Below are positions 1 through 5,678 of a stretch of DNA of 10,637 bases, piece after piece; position 1 is the stretch's first letter; each line of letters begins with the position of its first letter. Source of the stretch: UBA5359 sp028699365 [NCBI: bacterium] (lineage in GTDB: Bacteria; UBP13; UBA5359); the NCBI GenBank assembly GCA_028699365.1, contig JAQVUQ010000055.1, positions 1 through 10,637 of the forward strand, in the 5' to 3' direction. Below the pieces are notes generated by a model. It made no database searches. It saw only the letters and a list, made by a program, of their open reading frames with translations, and was not told the DNA's origin. The position numbers and the translations under genes were made by a program.

Positions 1-219
1 AAGATACCGCCCATGCTTATCTGTGGCAACACAAGTCACACCGTCGGAGACTATTGTACCGGCAAGGCCCGGTTCTCCTTCATCAAACCGGCCGTTGCCG
101 TTGGCATCCTTGAAGGCTATGCCGGCAATGGGTTCTGCTGCACACCATCCCGGACAGACACAGACAAGAACAACCAACATCACAGTTACAAGTAATGATA
201 CTCGTTTCTCTATTGCCAT
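1..219 (-). CDS. Exported protein, N-terminal part only; MetallophosN- or SdrD-B-like domain
   Basis: Only the first 73 codons are inside the window; the rest lies beyond position 1. The ATG at 217-219 follows a strong GGAGGA at 225-230. Residues 1-28 look like a Sec signal peptide: a basic start (MAIEKR), a hydrophobic core rich in V and L, and a likely cleavage after WCA. The mature part reads IAGIAFKDANGNGRFDEGEP, then GLAG.IVSDG and TDKHGRYL. D38, N40, N42, D46 and E49 resemble a calcium loop. This pattern (D.NGNG..D.GE.G..G..VSDG....TD..GRY.L) is known from the N-terminal domain of secreted calcineurin-like phosphoesterases and, more loosely, from SdrD-B repeats. The metallophosphoesterase reading is inference because no catalytic part is visible. 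It lies 96 nt downstream of the HAD gene on the same strand. Confidence 0.75.
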   Translation of the reverse strand, partial: MAIEKRVSLLVTVMLVVLVCVCPGWCAAEPIAGIAFKDANGNGRFDEGEPGLAGTIVSDGVTCVATDKHGRYL

Positions 220-315
220 TTATCTCCTCCAGGTTTGATCTTTAACCGCTGGAAATGCCTTCAGGCATGCACTCGCAATCGCGATCCGGAATCATAAAAC
301 GCTTAATCAACCCTC
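220..315. other. Intergenic gap between HAD gene and exported-protein gene
   Basis: This 96-nt spacer holds the Shine-Dalgarno of the downstream gene (225-230). It also has a weak 5-bp hairpin (ATGCC at 255-259, GGCAT at 264-268, 4-nt loop), the 8-bp palindrome ATCGCGAT at 278-285, and AAACGCTTAA at 297-306. No T-tract follows the hairpin, so it does not look like an intrinsic terminator. No convincing -35/-10 pair is visible. Confidence 0.4.
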
Positions 316-1104
316 TCACGGCACCTGCCGGATAAGTAGTCTTCGAACTGCATCGATGATTCCTTCAGCGTAAGGCGTTGAGCCTACCACTCCCGCTGTA
401 CTCGCCACAGCATCCTTAATACGATCACAAGCATTAGAAGGACATACCATATGTCGGGCTATCTCCAGTCTGAACATAGACATGTCATTCTCTCCGTCGC
501 CGGCCACTATAGTATGTTCAGGCCCGATTCCCAGTCTATCCTGCATAGCCCTGACAACATCACCCTTGTTCATATAAACAGGCAACAGAGTTACCTTCCG
601 TCCTTTGCCGGAATTAGCCCTGTAGAATCGACCGTCGGACAGCAGCAATTCAAGCGATTTGCATATCATGGCGTTATCCGATATCCGGAAGAGAAGCGAC
701 AGCATGTTTTGCGAATCGAAGGATAACTCCTCAACAAGATCCTCTTCCAGCAAACCGTGCAGCACCGGCCTGATGACAGGCCAGTGTCTTTCTCTAAAAT
801 TCCTGTCTTTATCGCAAATCACAGCATTGTAATCCGTATCCGGCACGATCTCCTCGGCCTCTATTCTTGCCAGAACGCGCCCGGTGCTGCCTGAAATAAA
901 GCTTGGCATCGTCCTGACCGTGCTGTTCAAAATCAGGGAGAGCTGTTCGCTCAAGCCCCAGGTGGTATTAGTGGCCCATAAAATCCCCTGTTGCCCAAGT
1001 TCATCCAGAAAATCGACAAAGACTCCTTTGATACGATGATATGGATTACCTCCACCGAGCATAGTGCCGTCAAGGTCGATAACCAGAAGTTTAATATCCG
1101 ACAT
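316..1104 (-). CDS. HAD-superfamily phosphatase, Cof/IIB type
   Basis: This 262-residue protein matches the usual length of Cof-like (type IIB) HAD hydrolases, cytoplasmic Mg-dependent phosphatases that often act on sugar phosphates or related metabolites. All four core motifs are visible. Motif I is DLDGT with D10 (nucleophile) and D12. Motif II is WATNTT with T45. Motif III is K180 in YMNKGD. Motif IV is GDGEND at 202-207, holding the metal-binding acidic residues. Residues about 80-170 form the expected C2-type cap. The family is clear, but the substrate cannot be read from sequence. Relatives include sucrose-phosphate and mannosyl-3-phosphoglycerate phosphatases. The ATG at 1104 is preceded by AAGGG and a closer GAGG. 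There is no signal peptide. Its position downstream of glycan-active genes suggests removal of phosphate from a released sugar phosphate, which is inference. Confidence 0.9.
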   Translation of the reverse strand: MSDIKLLVIDLDGTMLGGGNPYHRIKGVFVDFLDELGQQGILWATNTTWGLSEQLSLILNSTVRTMPSFISGSTGRVLARIEAEEIVPDTDYNAVICDKDRNFRERHWPVIRPVLHGLLEEDLVEELSFDSQNMLSLLFRISDNAMICKSLELLLSDGRFYRANSGKGRKVTLLPVYMNKGDVVRAMQDRLGIGPEHTIVAGDGENDMSMFRLEIARHMVCPSNACDRIKDAVASTAGVVGSTPYAEGIIDAVRRLLIRQVP

Positions 1105-1125
1105 TGCCTCACTGTCCCTTCAACA

Positions 1126-1269
1126 TTACCAAGTTATTGTTATTTGCTGCTGGTTTGCAGCAGGAGACGGATAAACGTATGATGCCCAAAAGCATATGGC
1201 CGATATAATGATGAGAACCAAAACTGCATACAATATTTTTAACCCATTCGAACATTTGTAAACTGACAA
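1126..1269 (-). CDS. Possible small single-span membrane protein or truncated gene remnant
   Basis: A TTG-started frame of 47 codons sits between the large GH-like gene and the HAD gene, with AAGGA at 1274-1278 only 4 nt upstream. The peptide has a basic start (SVYKCSNGLK), one strongly hydrophobic span (ILYAVLVLIIISAICFW, residues about 12-28) and a short polar tail ending ITITW. That tail resembles the beginning of the mature part of ABC-transporter sugar-binding proteins, which often start ITITWW or similar after the signal anchor. It could therefore be the stump of a truncated binding-protein gene. The alternatives are a genuine small membrane protein or chance. An overlapping ATG frame at 1122-1257 or so gives an unremarkable peptide and lacks a ribosome site. 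Low confidence: short, non-ATG start, no homologue checked. Confidence 0.3.
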   Translation of the reverse strand: MSVYKCSNGLKILYAVLVLIIISAICFWASYVYPSPAANQQQITITW

Positions 1270-1321
1270 GTTTTCCTTACCAACCTTTCCTTTCAGGCCA
1301 TATCGGCATACAGATCGAGAT

Positions 1322-4108
1322 TCAGGTAGCCACGTGCAAATTCCAGAACCTGGCTTTCATAAATCTCCTCTCGCGCCACCGCTGCTCCCCGTAAAGGGGG
1401 AATACTCCATCAAGCTCCCGTAGTAGCTCATCGATCACCAAACTGAAATCGGCAATGCTTTCAGAGTAACATATCAAACTCCCCGGTCCGAAGCGATAGA
1501 CGCCGTTGCGGTCAGGATCGAACGTGCCCAGGTTCGCACGCATCCACTCGATGTATTCCCCCGCTATAAATACGATCTGTCCGCCGCCTTCCAACAATTC
1601 TGCCGCTACATCCAGGTCCATATCCGGGGCATATGCGGCCCGGCGCAGGGTCATCCGGGTATCGTGATTGCCCTTGTCAAAGCTATGACGCTGCTCATCG
1701 CTCATGCTTGCCAGGATCATGTCAACTGCATAATAACGCAGGAAACCCAGCAGGCGCTCTTTCTGCAATTGGAATACAGGGTGCTCGATATCCGGACAGG
1801 CCAGAGAGAACCCGGGCCCTTGCTTCTTATTGAAAAACGCAAATTCGCCCACGGCAGACTTATCCACCAGTATCTTCGCGGCATACTCTATCCTGATCAC
1901 GGTGCTTCCGGATGCGGTAACGCTTGCGCTGCGACTGTTATCCGTCTCTTCCGGCATCAGATCCAGCTCTCTGCCGTCAACCGTTACGGACTTTACGTCG
2001 TAACCTTCTTTCTTCATGAAGCGGGCACGGAAACACCCCTCCAGGCCTTCCAGTTTCACTTCACAGACATCATCCCCGTCAATGCTTACCATCGCCCTGC
2101 CGCTATCCGCAACGCCTGTCTTCAGGGCCATTACCGAATGCAGCATCTGGGCCGACAAAGCAGGCAAGGTTAGCGTTACCGCGCCCTCTCCGGCCGCCAT
2201 GACCGTCTCCAACCCGCTGAAGGCAGGATCGCATTTTTTGTAGATATAAACACCTTCATTGTTCGCTCCGGCATTTACCGTTACCGTTCCGGCCTGCTCC
2301 CGGTCGCTGAAATTGACAACAGAGTAACTGAACCTGCCGAACCTCTCCAGCTTCAGGTCTTTGTTATCCACCGTCGCATTCGTAACCGGCTCCCAGCCCA
2401 GACGTGCCAGTTCCTCTATCAGCGGCAGCCAGGCCAGAGATTCGGGGTAGCCACGCACGGCATGCGCCGTATTGAGCATACAGCCGGTATGGATTGCATA
2501 AAGCCTGGTCAGACGGACATAGTGATCCATCTTTGCGGCTGCTTCATCCTCCGGATAACTGAGATAATTGAGGAAACCTTTCGGTCCCCATTGAACAATG
2601 GGCTTTTTACCCATAAGACAGCGCAGACCGATAAGGACCTTGTCGTCGTCCATCCACGGTCCGTATTCCACCAGAGCGGCATCCGATTCTCTGGTCACCA
2701 TATAATCGTTGGGGGTATTGGACAGAGCCGCCATCCTCCTGCCGTTTTCTGTAACAAAGCTCTTCATATAGTTCAACAGGGCGGCGTTTCCGTATCCCTG
2801 GGTTATATACGTCTGTCCGTCCGTAAAAGCTCTGGACGTAACCCTGGGTATGGCTGGATTGAAATCCGGCCTCGGCCCCTGGCAGTTGTCTACATACAGG
2901 CCGTCGGGACGATACTCTTCCACAGCTTTGCGGATATTCTCCTTCAGGAAATCCAGATAGCTGCCCCGGGCAGACATGACGTAGGAGTCGCCGTTCATCT
3001 GCTCGTGCCTGTCATAGACCTTGCCGTTGCTGCGGATGATAACGGCGTCTTCCATGTTCAATCTCTTTACCAGCCCTTTGTTGCCGTTCTCGTAGGTCTG
3101 GGAGAGCAGAGAGGCGCTTTGCAGGGTCATATAGCTGTTGCCTTCCCGTATGAGACGGTGGGCCTCATCTATAGACTTGCCGCCGACGGTGCTATCCTTA
3201 ACCCTTTGCAGGAAATCCCCGCCGACCACGTCTTCGTCAAGGTAAAGTCCCATACCGTCATACTGGAACCATTCGAATATGGTGCTCACCCAGGAGGTAT
3301 GATACCGCCTGAAATCCTCCAGCAAAATATTGCCGCACTCCGGGGCCTGATAGCATTTGAAGGTCTCCGCCGGACCCATAAAACGCTGATCGACGTCGGC
3401 GGAAAGCTCATACAGCGCAGGAAACGCCTTATAGTAGGCATCCAGGATATGCCTTTTGCCGTATGTCCCCTCGCTGGTTACCAGCAGAAGATTGACGGCT
3501 GCATCGGTTTCTTTTGGCTCGAGAACGGTTTTAACGGCAAAATAAAAACCGTCCTGATCGGCATTGATACCGGAGGAGAAGTAACTGAAATCGGTCCTCG
3601 GATCCAGTCCGATTCCTACACACGCATTCCGGTTGTAAAGAGCGGCCGCAGGAAACTGACAGAGGGTCTGAATGCCGGCAAACTCTCCAATATGTACATC
3701 CAGGCGCGTAAAGGACTCTTCCAGCTCATCGTATATCTCCGGGTAAACCTTGTCCGGCAAAGGCTGTATGGGACCATCGAAAGGGTCGGCATTGCAGGCG
3801 TAGAGCAGAGGAGCCTTCCCGTTAACGGGCGTTTCGTTCAACCCGTCCCAGTAGGTCAGCCCGCTGTAATCGGACAGGCTGATGCCGAACCTCACTTCCA
3901 GCCACAAGGACTCCCCGGTCATGTTGGACAGGCGCAACTCCAGCAGCCTTACGCCGGTATCCATATCCGTTACTTTGCCAAGAGACAAATCCACACTATC
4001 TTTACCGGCAGGAGCCTTCTCCCTGCCGTCATAAGCCCTGATATGGGGCTGCAAATCCTCCGGCCGGCTTAATCCCAGTGACAGGCACGATTCAATATCA
4101 CTGTACAT
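1322..4108 (-). CDS. Large cytoplasmic glycoside-hydrolase-like protein (putative TIM barrel), function unknown
   Basis: The protein has 928 residues from the ATG at 4108; a TTG one codon upstream (4111) would give 929. GGAGG at 4118-4122 is 9 nt from the ATG and 6 nt from the TTG, so both are possible. No signal peptide or membrane span is visible. Residues about 1-215 look beta-rich. Residues about 220-560 look like a glycosidase-type (beta/alpha)8 barrel. The strand-end motif GLYVDN places D407-D408 as a candidate nucleophile region, and ALVEYGPW (E near 482) is a candidate acid/base. Residues about 590-745 are beta-rich, like the C-terminal sandwich of GH36-type and related enzymes. Residues about 745-928 form an extra alpha/beta segment (AAELLEGGGQIVFIAG, then RFGPGSLICY) resembling a GATase-like accessory fold, by impression only. 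I cannot assign a GH family. It lies 50 nt after the PHP gene, probably in the same operon. Confidence 0.85.
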   Translation of the reverse strand: MYSDIESCLSLGLSRPEDLQPHIRAYDGREKAPAGKDSVDLSLGKVTDMDTGVRLLELRLSNMTGESLWLEVRFGISLSDYSGLTYWDGLNETPVNGKAPLLYACNADPFDGPIQPLPDKVYPEIYDELEESFTRLDVHIGEFAGIQTLCQFPAAALYNRNACVGIGLDPRTDFSYFSSGINADQDGFYFAVKTVLEPKETDAAVNLLLVTSEGTYGKRHILDAYYKAFPALYELSADVDQRFMGPAETFKCYQAPECGNILLEDFRRYHTSWVSTIFEWFQYDGMGLYLDEDVVGGDFLQRVKDSTVGGKSIDEAHRLIREGNSYMTLQSASLLSQTYENGNKGLVKRLNMEDAVIIRSNGKVYDRHEQMNGDSYVMSARGSYLDFLKENIRKAVEEYRPDGLYVDNCQGPRPDFNPAIPRVTSRAFTDGQTYITQGYGNAALLNYMKSFVTENGRRMAALSNTPNDYMVTRESDAALVEYGPWMDDDKVLIGLRCLMGKKPIVQWGPKGFLNYLSYPEDEAAAKMDHYVRLTRLYAIHTGCMLNTAHAVRGYPESLAWLPLIEELARLGWEPVTNATVDNKDLKLERFGRFSYSVVNFSDREQAGTVTVNAGANNEGVYIYKKCDPAFSGLETVMAAGEGAVTLTLPALSAQMLHSVMALKTGVADSGRAMVSIDGDDVCEVKLEGLEGCFRARFMKKEGYDVKSVTVDGRELDLMPEETDNSRSASVTASGSTVIRIEYAAKILVDKSAVGEFAFFNKKQGPGFSLACPDIEHPVFQLQKERLLGFLRYYAVDMILASMSDEQRHSFDKGNHDTRMTLRRAAYAPDMDLDVAAELLEGGGQIVFIAGEYIEWMRANLGTFDPDRNGVYRFGPGSLICYSESIADFSLVIDELLRELDGVFPLYGEQRWRERRFMKARFWNLHVAT

Positions 4109-4117
4109 CAATTATTT

Positions 4118-4122
4118 CCTCC
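4118..4122 (-). promoter_or_regulatory. Shine-Dalgarno of the GH-like gene
   Basis: GGAGG reads on the minus strand 9 nt before the ATG at 4108 and 6 nt before an in-frame TTG at 4111. It does not separate the two starts, which differ by one residue; ATG is preferred on codon strength. Confidence 0.7.
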
Positions 4123-4158
4123 ACACTTCACCCTGGACTCTCTTACACAAGCGCAGTC

Positions 4159-5607
4159 TCATTTCAAAACAAACCATACCGGGCTGGACCATGCCTGAGC
4201 CCCTGATTGACACGTAAGGCGCACATAATAATATATGAACCTGCCAAGGTGTCTGGAAGAGAGACATATCTCTTCCGGACAGCCCTCATCCGTAAACGAG
4301 ACCTCTTCATGCCAGCCTCCGGCCGCATGCTTATGAATAACCTCGCCGTTGCGGATTATCTCCACCGTCAGAATATCGCTCTGTGCGGCGGCGGTCACGG
4401 ATATCCGCCTCGCCATTGCACTCGATTCAATCTCTCCGCACTGCCCCGGATGCATTCCGGAGCAGGAGAAGTCCAGATATATCCTCTCCAGGCTGGCAGC
4501 GTAACAGTTGCGATTCCTTATGTTGCTGAACAACGATTCCCTCGTCAAACTCTCTGCTCTGACAGCGGTCAATCCCGGCAAACGGTCTATATGCGCCGGC
4601 TCCATCTCTCCCTGTGCCATGGTAATGGTTGAATGCGTATCCGTGCCGGCGATAAAGCCCAGCTTGAGCCCACGGTTCAGAAAATCCACGGCGTAACATG
4701 GTCCCTTATGCACCTGCTTCAACGCATTGGGATTGTTCCGGTACTCGGAAGTGCCCCACTTGGAGTGTATCTCCATGACCGGCATTTGAGCGGCCCCGGG
4801 ATAGATCGCATCTCTTATCTCTCCATGCTTGCCGCTTCTGGTGGTGTGATGCGGCACGACAAAGAAGTTGCCTTCTACGCTCCGCTCCGCCAGAGCGGCA
4901 CAGAGAGTCCCGACATTGCCGTCTTCAAAATCATCCAGGAACATATCCGGATAGTGATTGAAATATACATTATTGTCACCGCCTGCACCGCCTTTGAACG
5001 ACGCTTCATAGGCAGGCAGGGTCACGAATTCCGGCGGATCGTTATACAATTCCCCGGCCAGTCTCTGCGCCTTCCATCTGGAGTAATCACACCGCCCGTT
5101 GGAGACATGGTCGGTGGCGGCACACCAGTCCAGTCCGGTCAGATAGCGTGCAGCCGTATAGCAAAAATCCAGGGAGCGACACCTCTCCGGATGACAGTCG
5201 CTTAAAACCGTGTGGATATGCGGATCACCCCAGTAGATGCGTCTTACAGGCAACCCGGTGCAGCGCACCGGGTTGCTGTAAAACACTTTGCCGGCAAAGC
5301 GGGCGCTGCACCGGAAGAATCCTTCACTATCTGTAACCAGACCATCGAGTATCGCTATAGCCGGCTCGTTTTCTCTAAAAGCTATGCTCCCGGGCGCCGT
5401 CCGGCAAAAGGGAGCACAGACGGAGATACTCTCCCTGTAATCGATAACAGGAAGACCGTGTTCATCGGTTATCGCTATCCTCAGGGTGAATGTCTCTCCC
5501 GGAGATACTACCGTCGGAACTGTCAACGACAGCCTGGACGGCTCTCCGCCCGCCGCCTCAAGGGTAATAACCTTCTGCGCCTGTTTCTCAGGATACCTTA
5601 ATTCCAT
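4159..5607 (-). CDS. PHP-domain metallohydrolase, DUF3604 type
   Basis: The 482-residue protein has an N-terminal beta-sandwich (about 1-120), a central PHP metallohydrolase domain (about 124-370) and a C-terminal beta-sandwich (about 375-482). PHP metal-site motifs are visible: GDPHIH with H130 and H132, ATDH with D166 and H167, LPAYE with E201, VPHH with H253 and H254, MEIHS with E279 and H281, and GTDTHS with D323 and H325. This order is typical of DUF3604 proteins, whose substrates are mostly unknown. PHP enzymes generally hydrolyse phosphoester bonds using two or three metals. There is no signal peptide, so it is probably cytoplasmic. The ATG at 5607 is the first start after an in-frame stop; its ribosome site is weak (AAGG about 10 nt upstream). 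The gene starts 66 nt after the GH123 lipoprotein gene and contains unusually strong inverted repeats (5244-5281, 4441-4465, 4250-4281). Confidence 0.88.
   Translation of the reverse strand: MELRYPEKQAQKVITLEAAGGEPSRLSLTVPTVVSPGETFTLRIAITDEHGLPVIDYRESISVCAPFCRTAPGSIAFRENEPAIAILDGLVTDSEGFFRCSARFAGKVFYSNPVRCTGLPVRRIYWGDPHIHTVLSDCHPERCRSLDFCYTAARYLTGLDWCAATDHVSNGRCDYSRWKAQRLAGELYNDPPEFVTLPAYEASFKGGAGGDNNVYFNHYPDMFLDDFEDGNVGTLCAALAERSVEGNFFVVPHHTTRSGKHGEIRDAIYPGAAQMPVMEIHSKWGTSEYRNNPNALKQVHKGPCYAVDFLNRGLKLGFIAGTDTHSTITMAQGEMEPAHIDRLPGLTAVRAESLTRESLFSNIRNRNCYAASLERIYLDFSCSGMHPGQCGEIESSAMARRISVTAAAQSDILTVEIIRNGEVIHKHAAGGWHEEVSFTDEGCPEEICLSSRHLGRFIYYYVRLTCQSGAQAWSSPVWFVLK
4250..4281. repeat. Long inverted repeat inside the PHP gene, 3' part
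   Basis: Positions 4250-4262 pair with 4269-4281 around the 6-nt loop GACATA (13 positions). On the plus strand there is one T-G wobble (4254 with 4277). In the minus-strand transcript that pair becomes an A-C mismatch, leaving an uninterrupted 8-bp stem plus a 4-bp outer part. It covers codons for CPEEICLSS near residues 443-452 in the C-terminal sandwich. Confidence 0.6.
4441..4465 (-). repeat. Inverted repeat in PHP gene with a G-U pair on the transcript
   Basis: CTGC (4441-4444) pairs with GCAG (4462-4465) and CCGGA (4446-4450) with TCCGG (4456-4460), loop TGCAT. The one non-Watson-Crick position (4445/4461) is C-A on the plus strand but a G-U wobble in the minus-strand RNA. The sense transcript can therefore form a continuous 10-bp stem. 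Confidence 0.5.
5244..5281. repeat. Near-perfect 16-17-bp inverted repeat at a PHP-gene domain boundary
   Basis: CAACCCGGTGC at 5251-5261 pairs perfectly with 5265-5275 across the 3-nt loop AGC. After a single bulged G at 5250 the stem continues with 5244-5249 against 5276-5281. The stem lies in codons for about residues 109-121 (YSNPVRCTGLP), the linker between the N-terminal sandwich and the PHP domain. It is followed 5 nt later by the perfect 14-bp palindrome CTTTGCCGGCAAAG at 5286-5299. No T-tract follows on either strand, so it is not a canonical terminator. Confidence 0.75.
5286..5299. repeat. Perfect 14-bp palindrome
   Basis: CTTTGCCGGCAAAG is fully self-complementary and lies 5 nt from the long inverted repeat at 5244-5281, in codons for RFAGKV of the PHP gene. 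A 14-bp palindrome by chance is not rare in 10 kb, so its interest comes from its neighbour. Confidence 0.5.
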
Positions 5608-5662
5608 AGCTTCAATACCTTATCCGCAGCGTATGCCGCGCTCTCCTCATGCAACATCCCGG

Positions 5663-5678
5663 TTACAAAGCGCTTACA
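5663..5678 (-). promoter_or_regulatory. Possible LacI/CcpA-type operator half-conserved site
   Basis: On the minus strand the sequence is TGTAAGCGCTTTGTAA, with the palindromic core AAGCGCTT at 5668-5675. The left half fits the general LacI-family operator pattern TGTAANCG; the right half does not fully mirror it. It overlaps the stop codon of the GH123 gene and precedes the PHP gene by about 60 nt. This is a weak, motif-only call. Confidence 0.2.

Noticed and set aside
2587-2608. Terminator-like hairpin plus CTTTTT on the plus strand
   Set aside because: CCCATTG pairs with CAATGGG and is followed by five T, but it is antisense inside the GH-like gene (codons for KKPIVQWG) and no plus-strand gene is supported.
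2462-4072. A 536-codon open frame on the plus strand
   Set aside because: It lies wholly antisense to the GH-like gene, lacks a ribosome site and recognisable motifs, and is best explained by codon bias of the real gene.
5598-5654. Nineteen-codon mini-frame (MLHEESAAYAADKVLKLWN) overlapping the PHP start
   Set aside because: It could act as a coupled leader peptide, but it has no Shine-Dalgarno and is short enough to be chance.
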